A DNA stretch of 64,000 nt, taken from contig NC_087067.1 of NCBI RefSeq assembly GCF_963678635.1, forward strand, positions 47,666,001 to 47,730,000, read 5' to 3'. The position numbers and the translations under genes were made by a program. Every line of letters begins with the position of its first letter. The stretch's first letter is position 1. The notes under the pieces were generated by a model that made no database searches, was not told the DNA's origin, and saw only the letters and a list, made by a program, of their open reading frames with translations. The stretch comes from Symsagittifera roscoffensis. Its lineage: Eukaryota > Xenacoelomorpha > Acoela > Convolutidae. This document shows, one piece after another, positions 12,080-23,917 of this stretch.

Positions 12080-12979
12080 CTCCGACCTACTTTGGATTCA
12101 CTGGTTATATTGATGAAACAGTAGAGCTACATGATGTTGATTCTCAACAGGTACAGACTGGGTTGAGACAGCCAATGGAAGTTCGGCAGAAACAGACTGT
12201 TCTCAACATTGTTCGCCACAAAAAACTACTCCACTGAGCTTTTTGATGTCAATCATCAAACTCTACACCCTTTTTAAACTCACTATTTGAGAAATTTGAT
12301 TTTTTCAGGTGCTCCAGATATGTCACTTTGTCGTAAATTGATAGATTACACCTTGCACATGACCTTGCACATGACATACTGCACATAACCTTGACTTCAC
12401 ATTCTGATTGTATGTGGCACGTAATCATCCGTGTAGAAATGTGGGAAGTCGATGATGAAGTAAATGAGAAATTGGCACATTGGAAATTAAATTTGTTTCA
12501 AATTACTTCTGGTGTTTCCTTGAAGAAACGGCTTTATTTTTTTTGCATTTGCTGGAAACTCTTGCATTGAAATGATTGAATTGAACTTATGTAAACAACT
12601 CAAAGAATGACTGTTGCTGTTAGGGCAGCGTTGCCGATGCCAGCAGTTTTTCTTCAGAAATCTTCTAGAAAAAACAAAATCAAAGTGCAAATCTACATCA
12701 CAAACGCAAAAAATTTTTTGAAAGAGATGTGATTTGAAGGCGCTTTCAAAAGAATAAACGACTGTTCAAGTTGAACTGCCTCTAATTATTATTGAAGTTC
12801 CTGAAGAGAATTTTACTCGATCGTTTGCTACATTCACATTGAGAGGAACAATTACAGATGCTTTGCGATCGCTCAGCGGCAAGAAAGGTGGGTTTTCGAG
12901 ATTAGACGATCTGACAGAAGAGAAAAAAATGATCACAGTAGGAGTGCACCGAAGCTTTTTGTTTGCGAAGAATTGAAAG
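12080..12979 (+). pseudogene. Two exon-like blocks of an unrecognised gene
   Basis: The first block (about 12080-12240, plus strand) encodes a stretch with FGFTGYIDETVELHDVDS and EVRQKQTVLNIVRHKK. The second (12758-12979) encodes VQVELPLIIIEVPEEN and RGTITDALRSLSGKK and ends at a TGA. The second block is repeated in decayed form just before module 1 at 9610-9720, which suggests it is the 5' neighbour of that module. Between the blocks (12240-12757) the DNA is AT-rich and no gene is seen. No family is recognised. Confidence 0.3.
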
Positions 12980-13569
12980 ATAAGCACCCGACATCCCCAA
13001 TTCTCCAAATCAGCAGTCTTACCAATCGCGCCAGACTTATCAGACATAGCATTCCATTCTATTATCTTTGATAGTATTCACCGGTGTGCACTGATCAATT
13101 TTGGATTGGAGACAATTGAAATTAATAGTGTATTGAATTGGAGACACTTATGCACGTCGTTTGGTAAAAAATCGATCTCTTTGTGAGAAGCATTGACCAT
13201 GAAACCTATTATAGCAGCTAATGTGGTAGCAGCTCCTTAGAAGTGCAGGTTTTTACCATTTCTCGTCTCATTGGTTTCTACGAAAATCCAGATAAGAGAC
13301 CGATTGGCACTGGGAATATTGCACGCAGAAAAAGTTCCCAGAGCATACTTTGTACCAATCTTCTGAACTGCTTTTCTGTGTTGGCAAACGGGCGTCTTGC
13401 GAGGCTGCTGCTTGAGCTCTCACGTCTGTTTTTGGCGAGTCGGAAACTGAAAAAAAGTGGCTGGTTAATGCTAACAACGCTCAGAGGTCAAACTATGGCT
13501 TCGTTTCTCACTAGTCTTTACAGAAAGCCTTCAAGCTGAGCTTAGAGCGGGACTAAGGTTTAACCAAAG

Positions 13570-14222
13570 TATGGTATAGCTACGATATATCTCATTGAAG
13601 GATTCCGTGACCTTGATAAGCAATTTTGGTTTGCCGATAACTCTGCAGCAGATGAAAACTGGAACAACTGAAGTCATTGCGGTAAACTTTGAAAAAACTC
13701 CGACCGGAGTATGAAAGTTCCCCGAATGCTTCCAAGACTAAGGTTACTGTTTAAACTTGGATGTCAAACTCAAAAAATCAGTTGGATGAACGACTGAACT
13801 TGAAATTTTATCTCCTATTGCTGAGACGCAGCCACAATTTGCATTTACGAAATGGAAATACATGATGAGAGTGATCATCTGTAGCCAAGATGAAAGTAAA
13901 GGTGCTCTCATCAAACTCGAAAGTAAAACCAGAACGAAGTTTTTGCCGAAACTGGCAGGTAGAGTATCATCGGAAGACAATGAAAATTTTGGCTAGAGCT
14001 TCCGGCAAAACTAGGTGGTTTGAACAGGATCAATCTGAAAAGAAGACGCTCAGAAACTTGAAGACTCCGAGAGACTCTGTAAACCTCTTGTTGAGAAAAA
14101 TTTGCAATACTGATTTAGACGGAGTTGCAACAAACAGAAACGGGCATCTACTGAAACTCAGAAAGCGAACGAACGACGCGCCGGAAGAAAGGAAGATGTT
14201 GTGTTGCGGTCGTTTTTTTAGT
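13570..14222 (+). pseudogene. Tandem gene module 1, third copy
   Basis: Closely matches 9770-10420, including the motifs around RVINCSQDE-like sequence and KTPRDSVNLLL, with a one-base loss near 13652 that breaks the first frame. It is followed at once by the third copy of the minus-strand gene fragment, the same order as at 9.6-11.1 kb. The order suggests a repeating unit of about 3.8 kb (module 1 plus the opposite-strand gene). Confidence 0.35.
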
Positions 14223-14284
14223 ACTTCATACTTACGATTATTTGAGCTGATGACGAAAAAGACATGCGAAATTGTCTTACAACG

Positions 14285-14870
14285 TTGCCGTTAGAAGAAC
14301 ATGGTTTTTGCTTGAGTATAGCAGCGTTTCGGTATTCATTGCGTTCGCGATGTAATTAAACGCTGAAAGATGTTCCTTTTCACTGTCTTTGTAGTAAAAG
14401 TTACACGGTTGAGCATTACAAATCTTGTCCAACTGGAGGCTTCTCATCTATTTGAAGGAAGAGACATAACATTATAAATGTTGAATGAAGTTTCTCAGTG
14501 AAAACTAACAGTATTTAGAGCGTTTTCTAACAAATTTTTGGCGTTAGGAGCATCCATATGGGGCGGCGAAGTGCTTCTCGATGATTCAACCATTTGAGCC
14601 TCGGTAGGCAGTTTTGTGAAGGCGTTCTTTGAAGTAAGAGTAAAAAATATTTGCGCCAAATCGAATTCTGTTACTCTGCCAAGTATGTACAGAAAGCGAG
14701 AAATGGAGAAAATGAGATAATAAGAGCAAGAGGTACGTGAGAAATTGTGCTTAGTTTTTCACACCTCTTGTTCTTTCGTCCATGGGTGACTTGTGGTAAA
14801 CTTGCTACCACGTTTTACAAAAAGACAAGCTTCGAAGATCAGTGAGAAGAAAGAAATAACTTCCTCGTAT
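14285..14870 (-). pseudogene. Fragment of unrecognised intron-containing gene, copy 3
   Basis: Same layout as 10500-11085: a last exon (about 14290-14450), an intron-like gap with GT...AG ends, a middle exon (about 14515-14680) and an upstream exon near 14720-14790. Compared with copy 2 there are small indels in the middle exon and a TGA in one of the upstream frames. Product unknown; probably non-functional. Confidence 0.35.
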
Positions 14871-15084
14871 AGTCATGTGCTTCGTTGTGCTCAATTCCGT
14901 CTTGGTTTTGCGCTTTTCAAATATTCAAGTTCAGGTGTATTCGCGGATATTGGAGACCGACGCATGATTCGGTTGAGCAAAGAATTCTTGAAGCGCGTTG
15001 TATAGATATCATTAGCCTCCATTGATGGTTTTTCTTATGTGTGTTAACTGTTGTAATTTGTTCGAATGTGACCTAACATTTTCA

Positions 15085-15291
15085 AAGTATGGATGTGAAG
15101 AAGACTTTAATGCAACTGAGGTGCTGCCCGCCTTAGATATTGATGTTTTCCATATATATGGAGCTGATGGTTATGAACCAGGAAGAGAGGATTATCACTT
15201 CAAAACTCCTGATTCTGATAAATCAAGTTATAGAAGCATTGATTGGGAAGAAAATAGTTTGGTTATAATTGCAAAAAAATCTAAGGTTTGA
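15085..15291 (+). pseudogene. Exon-like block conserved with 6090-6325
   Basis: Encodes YGCEEDFNATEVLPALDID followed by the same acidic segment as the first copy (FHIYGADGYEPGRED, SYRSIDWEEN). Here the TAG present before the block in copy 1 is a TAT, so the frame is open further upstream, to about 15022. This makes copy 2 the better representative of the ancestral exon. No domain recognised. Confidence 0.35.
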
Positions 15292-18200
15292 TCGATGTGA
15301 AACTGTTCACAGACGATAACTTTCCCAAAAAAACTTACGAGTAGGCCTGGATCAGCAACTTTGTTGTTTTTGTTCCAGAACTCTTTTGATTTAAAAAATA
15401 ATTTTCAAGATTCTAAAACGTAGGTTCGAATAGTTTTTTGAGAATTAGAACATTTGCTTTGTAGCAAAGTGTTTTTTTAGTATTTTTTTTGGTTTACTGA
15501 TGACTGGTTTACTGAAGACAGGAAAGGACCAAATGAAAAAAATTCAAAACAAATTTGATTTTCAAGAAACTGATAGCACTTCAGCTGAAGTGGGACATGT
15601 TTGTTTATCGTCGATCAATTTAGATTTTGATTAGGAGGGAAGATGTAAATCTTCTAGGGAAGCAAGAATGACACGAGGAAGTAAAACTGATGAAAATTTT
15701 TGCACGGATATATTTCCATAAATTTTGATCTATCTCGATTATTTTCAGAAAAACATGCCTAAAATGTGATTACTACACCATTTTTGCGCTGGGTATTTTG
15801 GTGAGACAATGTTTTTGCAAGAGAATAATTGAAACGCAAAAATTCGAGCTTCTAAAGCAATAAATATTCTAAATTGTTTTTGTTCAGTTTTTAAGGTCTT
15901 GTCGAGACTCTCTGGGCGCCACGAGAGGTGGGTATAGATCACATAGATATTTTTCAGTCTGTTTTCACACTGTCTATTTTGAACGGAGATGTTTGTGCTG
16001 ATATGTAGTTTTATTATGATTCTTTTTTTTTCTCAGTTTTTCTGGGTCCAAAAAGGTGTTTCCAACACTTTGACGTACGTGATGAAAACATTACAATTAA
16101 CAGCAGAAGCATATGAAAAAATCAATTGCCAACTGAAAAAACTTCAAGTCTCAACTAAAACAATTGAAATCAATTCCTGAGAAGTCTTTTCAAATTACTT
16201 TTGCAAATAGACACAGTATTCATTCAGCTAAGTGTCTTTTATATGTTTGGGTTTTATTTCACAAATTTCAGGTATACAAGCATGTTGGGTGGAGAACGAT
16301 TTAAATAGCTATTCAGGAACACTCCAAATCCATCTCTCTCTCATCTTCTGTGGGATACTTAGGTTTTGGTACGGTAAATGTCCCCACACTCCTCACTGTC
16401 CCCCTCCTAGTTTTCTCGTCACTCATTTATGAAGTCGTGGTGCCTTTAGGGAATTAGTACGGGACATTATGAAGCCCAAGTGTTTTCGAGAATACGACTT
16501 TAATTAGCCTTGTTCGTTTGAACTATTTTTCGTCAATTTCTTTAGTGTTAGTTTATCCTTTAGAGAAAATTTTTTTTTATTCTGTTTTGTTTTGCTTTGC
16601 ATCATTTTATTGTTGATTACTCCAATTTCCTAATACGGCAAAATGTTCCATCTTGAGCGCAAAATCTTTGAACATTTTAACGGCTCTCTTGCTACGCCTA
16701 CTTCTTGCTACGAAATTTACTCTTGCTACGCCTACTACACGAAGTAAAGGAAAGAGTTCGAGTAAAACATAATTTCTCTACTTAGTTTAACTTAATGATA
16801 TCAAATTATATGTTTTTTGCTACCGTTTGCAGTTATTTTATCATTTCAATCATAAATCAGTCAGATTTAACAAAAAGTCATTCAGGTTTAGCAAGAAAAG
16901 TTCAGGTGCTCAACTAATTCACCTTTTTCTGGGTTTTCTCAAATCTTGCTTGAGAGAAAACACAAAGATGAGAGAAATTTAGATGATGACTCTAACACCA
17001 CAATTACGGAAAAGAGAGACAAAACAAGAGAGCATGACATCCATCTTCAGTTCATAAACCCGATATAGAATTTTTGAAATTACAATATGTAAAGAACATC
17101 CATCCAACTACTTCACAAATAAATAACATTCATGAATCTGACATTGAACTAGCTGAAAAAACTTCTATTGTCAGTTTCACTTTAACAAAAAAGTCAAACT
17201 TTTTCAAATTTTGAAGTTAAAGTACTTGCAAAATGTAAACAACTGAAATAAAACATTTTGAGAATAATTGAGTCGCAGTAAAAGTGTTTTGTGATAAGGT
17301 CTTACGTATATAAAAACATTTGTTAGTTTTCAAAAAGCAGACAATTTACTTCAATTTTTTCCCTCGATTTTAGGATGGGCTCATTAATTCGATATACTCA
17401 ATTGTTTAGTTGAGTAGTGCTTGCTTTCGGTTAGGTTTTCTTTGCAAATAGTTACCACCTTCAATAAAACCAGCTGTGCGAAAAAAAAACAACTTGGATT
17501 TGTATAAATTGCTCCTCAAGAGAAGATTTGAGTTTTCAATTTTAACTTTCAGTTCGAGTTTTCTTTTTTTTTTGGAGAATAATTGGGAGCTCCACAAGAG
17601 GTGGGTCTAAATTGCAATTTCGCAGATTATTTTCAGATTTGGTATAACGTCTCTCTTCCGCCGGTCTATTTTTGGCTGGACATGTTTGTGCTTCTTTGTA
17701 TTTTTTTTATGATTCTGTTTTTGCTCAATATTCCTAGTTCTTTATAGATGTCCCATTCACAGATTTCTTTTCAGTCTGTTTTCACGCTGTCTGTTTGAAC
17801 GGATATGTTTGTGCTGATATGTAGTTTTATTATGATTTTGATTCTCAAATTTTCTGGGTCCGAAAAGGTGTTCCCGACACTTTGACGTACATGATGAAAA
17901 CCATACAATTAACAACAGAAGCATATGAAAAAATCATTTGCCAACTGAAAAAACTTCAAGTCTGAACTCAAACAATCGAAATCAATTCCCGAAAAGTCTT
18001 TTTAAATTACTTTAGCAAATAGACACAGTCTTCATTCAGCTAAGTGTCTTTTATATGTTTGGGTATTATTTCACCAATTTCAGGTATACAAGCATGGTGA
18101 GTGGAGAAAGATATAAATAACCTTTTAAGAACACTCAAAATCCATCTCTCTCTCATCTTCTGTGAGATACTTAGGATTTGGTGAGGTATCTGTCCCCCAC

Positions 18201-18392
18201 AATCCTCACTGTCCCCCTCCTAGTTCTCTCGTCACTCATTTATAAATTCATGTTGCTTTAGAGAATTGGTACAGGACAGTATGTAGCCCATTTTTTTTCG
18301 AGCCTACAATTTCAATTAGTCTTGTTTGTTTAAACGGTTTTTCTTCATTGTTGTTGATCTTATAAAATCCTTTAAAGAAAAAAAATTGTAAT

Positions 18393-18790
18393 TGTTAATG
18401 CAATATAGCATTAAAAATGAAAGTATAGTATAAAATCAGTATAGTTGCTTAGCAATACCAGTTATATAGCCCAGCGTATACATAGTGCGTTCCGGGGAGT
18501 TCAGTGTCGTTTCATTTGAGAATCCTAAACCTAAATTGCTGCAATAATTTAATCGGTTCAAAATTGGTTTGCAACTGAGTTTCTGTTAATTAAATTGCAA
18601 GAACTAATTATGAATTCCTTGTGAAAAAAACATATATATCACACAAATCAGCGCATGACCAAGCCCACTTTTTAACTTGATACGTGTAAGGATGTTGCTA
18701 ATCCCGTGCAATATAATTTAGTAAAATTTTGTCGTTTACTGATTCTCTTCAATTAAACCGATTCTGTTTCCTGTTTTTATTCGAGTTACA
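18393..18790 (+). mobile_element. BEL/Pao-type LTR, plus orientation
   Basis: A 398-bp LTR beginning TGTTAATGCAATATAGC and ending about GAGTTACA. It matches the LTR at 43093-43524 in reverse complement and the truncated copy at 9345-9601. It is followed after 18 bp by a primer-binding-site-like sequence at 18809, which orients it as the 5' LTR of a plus-strand element. The coding part of that element is absent: the giant element begins only about 320 bp further on. Confidence 0.7.
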
Positions 18791-18808
18791 AAAAAAGCCA
18801 GACGATTT

Positions 18809-18827
18809 TGGTGCCGCAACTCGGGAA
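18809..18827 (+). promoter_or_regulatory. Primer-binding site of the BEL LTR
   Basis: TGGTGCCGCAACTCGGGA begins 18 bp after the LTR end. It opens with the TGG expected of a tRNA CCA-end complement and resembles the TGGTGCCG...CGGGA sites I know from insect BEL/Pao elements. The remaining 18828-19114 looks like element leader, with the repeated phrase tgcgacct at about 18860, 18905 and, varied, 18946. No gene is seen in it. Confidence 0.55.
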
Positions 18828-19114
18828 CACACAATTGAGGAGCGACCCGAATACAATTTTGTGCGACCTCCAACAGAAACGAAGAACAAGCCCTGCTCAA
18901 TTTGGTGCGACCTCATTCTCCAAATCAAGGAGCCCTTCACAATTACGTGTGACCTCATGTCGAAAACGACAAAAACTAGTCAAAACAAAGCCGACAGCCC
19001 AAAAGGCCGACATCAAACAAGGCCGAAAGTCGTTTTTTTGTGGATTCTTTGTTTTTTTTGTTTGTAAGATCGAACCTGTTTTTTCAACTAACTTTTAGAC
19101 TCTAATTCATGCTA

Positions 19115-19993
19115 TGTAACATTCGCCCAAATACTACACAGCGACGGAGCGTAGAAAAAGTACCTATTAACGACTGGCAGGCGTCAGTTACCTTAATCCT
19201 ACTCGTTTTTCACCGTCTCGACCTTGCCAGTTGATTTTCTGGTCTGTCTAGGGCTAAGTAAAAAGTTACTATTTTTAGGCCATCATTCAAACGACTTTTG
19301 ATCAGCTTTCGTTTACATGCGAACACAACCACATAGCTGAGTCTCGGATCCTCAGACTACGTGATTGCTTTTAAAAACACGGCTCGAATACCCTATTTTA
19401 ATATGTTTTTGTGTGACAGTTCTATATTAAATCCATTGGAGATGGATTGACCCTTTCCTCTTTCTTGCTACTCATACTCTAAAATATCAAGTTATACCGG
19501 TGTTAATTCAAAGTTCTATGGCATCAGAGTACCAAAAAATCTAGTTTTATGCAGTCCTTCAACATATAACAGTCTCTGGGTGACCAAGCCTCCGCTCCCG
19601 TAATCTTCTCGAGATAACGTTCTTATCTCTCCCAATTTGTGGCACGAGGGGGTTCCGCGGAATATTCTTTCCCCATTGAAGCTTCCTTTTCCACTAAATT
19701 CCACTGCTAAGGATCTTATCGTGTGTTATTGCCACGAAAAGAGGCTGCGTTTTTCTCGTGTTCCCGCACGACGGTTTTTCACTATATTTGTCGTTGTTCT
19801 GTTTTTTCGTGATTTTTTGTCAAAATGGCCGTTTTTTTCTGAAAAATATTCACTCTTCGATCGAAATTTTAAAAATAAAAAATCTAGAATATTCCTACCC
19901 TCCTTCGCAGCCCTTTTTCGTTACTAAGGCCTTTAGTTGTTTTTTCCTGTCCCGCCGGAAGGTCGCGCTGTGCTAATCTGGCAGAATGGCACA
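19115..19993 (-). repeat. 3' LTR of the giant element
   Basis: 879 bp, pairing with 41661-42545. On the minus strand it starts TGTGCCATTC and ends GAATGTTACA. Differences from the 5' LTR are concentrated in the part nearest the internal region. It lacks the local hairpin seen at 41963-42010 and instead has a stretch with gatggattgaccctttcctc at the same place. Confidence 0.9.
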
Positions 19994-20010
19994 TACTCCC
20001 CGGACAAGTC
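19994..20010 (-). promoter_or_regulatory. Polypurine tract next to the 3' LTR
   Basis: On the minus strand the sequence immediately before the 3' LTR is TTGTCCGGGGAGTA. The GGGGAG run in the expected position is the likely primer site for plus-strand DNA synthesis. The same motif is repeated inside the element at 30078-30090 and four times at 32541-32679. Confidence 0.6.
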
Positions 20011-20763
20011 CCCATCAATGTCCCTATTGATCGCATAACACCGGGTTATCGTCAAGTAGTGTTCCAGTTCTCTATAATCAATCTTACAAATCGCATAGAA
20101 AATGAAATTTATCTACTCCACCTCAACTCACTACGTGTCACAAATGGCATCGTACTACATTTCACTGCCTTTCAACATTTTCACAAAATCTGCACCATGA
20201 GGAGTGTCCTAGATAAAACTTCTTTTCTGACTACTTACCTCATCTCGCCATAAAACTTCTTTTTGCTCTTTGTGATTAAAAGTTGGGACGTGACACGGCC
20301 ACGCACCCGTTAAAATTAACTTAACGTCACACACCAAGTATAATCAGTTATTTATGCGGTCCTATTTGATATTAAAACTAAGAAACTCTGTGGCTAGGAA
20401 AGTTATTGAGTTACTCGCCCTTTCCGAGCGAGTTTACCCAAACTTACCATGTCGCCACACAGTGAAATTGTGTTTTACACAGGTTAAAAACTTCAGTCGT
20501 GTTTAAATAGGTAAATATACTCACCTATGTTCTATATATTTACATAAGTAGCACAACTAAAATTTTCTTTCTACAATTTTAACAATTGTAACAATTTTCA
20601 AAGTTTGGTCTGACCAAACTAGATCAAAACAAAAAGTTCAACAAGTTCAATAATCAAACTTAGTTGATTATTTCAAGTTTTAAAACACAAAGACAATCAA
20701 GTTTTTTCTTCTTCTCTTCCTTTCGTGTTCACGTCTTCATTTATCCTCTTCGTTCCATCATCT
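19998..20763 (-). other. 3' untranslated stretch of the giant element
   Basis: Between the end of the second coding region and the 3' LTR. It is AT-rich relative to the coding part. I see no open frame of note and no other feature apart from a 45-bp similarity of 19995-20040 to 30078-30125 in pol. Confidence 0.6.
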
Positions 20764-21693
20764 TCATTCCATTGCTTCTCCATCCTGATCTTCAGCTTCA
20801 CTGTCTTCTAGGACTTTTTTCAACAAGTCCATGGAGTTGCGGGCCGTGCCCCAACTCTCCTGTTTCAACAGCCTCGGTTTGCAACAAGGTAGCAAGTCCA
20901 CATTCACATTTTGCTCCCGGTTCCTGCAAAAGCTATTGTGAAGACACAGGCTCACATTTCTTTCTAGGTCAGCTCTTAACACCTCTTTCTTCTGATCTTC
21001 AGTTACACAAGGTGCTCCAGCTACTCGCTTCACCGCAGTGGTAACAGCGTTTCGGTGCGTTAAGAACGCTCTTTTGTAGGCTCCCGGTCCTATATCAAGC
21101 TGGAAAGATTGATAGGCTTCCGTGTTTCTAGACATATGACGCTTCGCGCGTTCATACATCCATGACGTCATCACAGCACGGAACCAAGGCATCAACCTTT
21201 GCCTTGACCATAATCTTTCAATGGCTTTGGGTATTCTCAGAACCTTGCAGGTGGTTCTGAAAAGATCCAATTTGCGGCTCATCTTCACATTGCTCAGCTG
21301 CTCCGGAGTCGGCACGGCCGTCTCCTGTTCACTTGTGTCCGCGTTAGCCTCCAACCACCTCACTGCCAGCATGGCACTAACCACCACGATTGACACCTAT
21401 TGATTCTGATCGGGCAACCTCGTAGAGTACAACTCCTCCACGTCCCATACTAGCATCAGATTCCCGCGTTTGGGGTACCATAACGTCTGCGCCAAGCAGT
21501 GACAAGGATACTCCCCATGGGTCCTCAATATTTTCCTTCGGTTCCGATACCCTGAGGCTCCCAGCAACGGTTCCACCTCCATCATAATTCTGTGCAAATC
21601 GTCTTTCTCTTCTATGGTGAGGAATTCAGTGGGTAACGCTCCACTCGCTTTCTGCTTTTGGAACTCGCTCACATTACCTTCGTTCAACCTCAT
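20764..21693 (-). pseudogene. Second coding region, C-terminal part
   Basis: Two blocks in the same frame (21693-21397 and 21396-20764) separated by one TAG. The first contains IEEKDDLHRIMMEVEPLLG and EYPCHCLAQTLWYP. The second begins with a short hydrophobic run (VVVSAMLAVRWLEA), then is basic and helix-rich (KRHMSRNTEAYQSF, YKRAFLTHRNAVTTAVKRV) and ends acidic, with EDSEAEDQDGEAME. No envelope-like features (no signal peptide, no C-terminal membrane anchor) are visible, although an env gene would occupy this place in many gypsy elements. No family recognised. Confidence 0.55.
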
Positions 21694-21707
21694 GAACTAT
21701 TCACCCA

Positions 21708-23885
21708 CTACGTCTTGCAACTCGCCTTCAGATCTCTTCGGGACTGCCCAAAAGATCTTCGCAAACAAATCAACCTCACGCACTTTGGCACAGAGAAAAG
21801 TTGGTCAATCAACACCTGCTGCGTCTTCGCATCCATCACCACCATGTGCGTAGGATACCTGCTATTGCAATATGGTGCGGAGCTTGAACCCACCAGATAT
21901 CTTGAACCAGTAGGTCTATGATAGGCCTCACTATCCTTCAGATTCATTTCATTTTCAAGAGTTTCTCGCCAGCCTCCAATTTTCTGCTCTGTCTGCAATG
22001 CTCCAGGGAAAACTTCCACGCTGAGGGACGTCACTAGCTCATGGGCACGCTCCGGGCGCTCAAGCGATTCTATCGAGCTCGTCATGCTACAAAATCCCAA
22101 GGCTGTGGTCAAGTTTACATCCATCACCCCATGACAGTCCGCGACCAACTCCATGCCACTCTTATCCGACATGCTCAATCTTCCGTACAACCGTGCCAGT
22201 TGTCGATGCTGCTCGCTCAGCGTAATCAGGCAGTGCCCCTAGTTGCAAACATGTCCTTCCATCCCACTATGTTGAGCTAAACAGGTGCCTTGCTTCAACC
22301 AATTGCTCGATGGACTTTCCTCGGATGGCTCCGTGGATGGGTTGCTCTTCCGCTTCGTCATCCTCATGGTCAGCAGATGGTGTATCATGGCCAGATCATG
22401 TAGACTCGCGTCATCATCCAGGTCTAACGTGATATCCGCCGTCATTTCCCAGATTAAACCGGCGTTAGGATGGGGACACCAAGAAGGCTTCATGAGCTCC
22501 CACATGGTTACTAGGCTGGTTTTCAAGGGACCGTCCCAAGAACCACAATCAAAACTCACTTGCCCCTTCGGCTCGGGAACCGAGGGTTCGACCACTCGTT
22601 CTTCTAAAATAATTCCCAGCTTGGGTTGTTCCACCATCAGCCTTCCAGTCTCCTTAATCCGTTCGACCCAGAAATTGAGCACTATGACTTGCTCTTGGTC
22701 GAAGTACGCTTCCCTGGATTCTTCATTCTCGAAGGGATTATACGCCATCCCCGGTATGCCAGACACATATTGGATTGACTTCAGTTTCCCTAGTGTTGCA
22801 AAGTCTTTTTGTCCCCTGACTGTTTCAATCAACTACCGGCTCACTTTCAATTCTTTGTTGGAATACCTTCTCACTTCTTCCAACTTGTTATAGCTCTCCA
22901 TGTCATTCGACTCCCTATTTGGTACAATCAACGGCATATCTTGATATAGTTCCAGGAGTGCCCTGAGGAAGTTTCTTTTGCGGTCAACTCCCTTTTGCCG
23001 AATGATCTTCATGCATTCTCCCAAAACAGGAGTGGGGATACGATCCACCACGAACCTTACAAAGCACAGGGCATCCTTACGCTTAGCCCAGGCTATCGCA
23101 GAATCGTCTTTTGAAATCAACGCTCGCAGGGCTTCCATCAACTCCAGCTCCTGATTCTTTGATTTCAAATCATTACTGGCTTCATATTCCGCCTTCTTGA
23201 TGCCCATCAAGCACCAAGCCAACCGTACTTGCAGGTCAGTTCTCGTGCACGGATGAGCCAGGTACGCTGCCACCGTCGCAGGTGCATGCATCGTCTTGTC
23301 GAAGTATATTTGGAGGGCCGCCCTCCATGAGATTTCCAGCAGTTTTTCCAGCCCGATTTCGTTCGCCTCCGAGGATATTACCGTGCCGTATTCTTTCCGA
23401 TTTAAGTTAGAATTATCCGTAAGCCCTTTCAGATATTCCTGCATGGCTCGCTTCTCGCTCCAAGCCATCAGGTGCCCTCTCGCGGAGTTCCTCGCCTTCA
23501 ACATCTCCACATAACCCCCTGCTCGATCTCCCATGTGGACCGATTCCGGCACAGTGACCCGACTGTACTCGAACACGTCGAGTTGTCCCTCCAGTTTCAT
23601 CCGGACCATGTTGGTTCGCGAGATCTTGTAATCATGGCGTCTTCCAGATTCACACTGACTGATGATCTCCATCTCTAGCTTAGTGTCTGTTAGGGTTCGT
23701 GCAGTCTTCTTTGATTTCGTGGCTGTTGTGGTCAAACCTGCCAAGAGCATAGGGGGTATCAGGTTCTCTTTTTCTCCCCCGGCCAGCGTCGCACCATCTA
23801 CTTGCCCGCTCTCGCCTGAACGACCTGCGCTTGTCAAAGAGGCCACCACTGCGCTGGCTTTTGACTTCACCACTCTCTGGTTCAC
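21708..23885 (-). pseudogene. Second coding region, middle part
   Basis: One reading frame runs from 23885 to 21708, interrupted by TAG stops near 22833 and 22236. The 350-aa block (23885-22833) has a basic N-terminus followed by a helical region, with CESGRRHDYKISRTNMVRMK, AAYLAHPCTRTDLQVRLAWC and FVRFVVDRIPTPVLGECMK. The next block includes YVSGIPGMAYNPFENEESR and FDCGSWDGPLK; the last includes SDKSGMELVADCHGVMD and TQQVLIDQLFSVPK. Cysteines and histidines are scattered, without a zinc-finger spacing. Frame-retaining stops suggest that the ancestor had one long protein here. Role unknown. Confidence 0.6.
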
Positions 23886-23917
23886 GGCTCGGTTTCCTGT
23901 CTTCCCTTTTAGCCGCT

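Larger units (their letters stand above)
14283..18645. repeat. Large segmental duplication, copy 2
   Basis: Collinear with 5285-9601. It keeps a segment (16162-16316) missing from copy 1, has lost the right arm of the palindrome, and carries about 200 bp of unrelated sequence near 16947-17160 where copy 1 has the decayed gene end. Its content in order is: minus-strand gene fragment (14285-14870), exon-like block (15085-15291), single palindrome arm (16570-16745), decayed pieces of the 49.6-kb gene (16900-17600) and the BEL LTR (from 18393). The block continues beyond the point at which copy 1 is cut off at 9601. Confidence 0.75.

Noticed and set aside
20764-21396. Envelope gene in the usual env position
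   Set aside because: No signal peptide, furin-like site, fusion peptide or C-terminal membrane anchor; only one short hydrophobic run at the start of the block.
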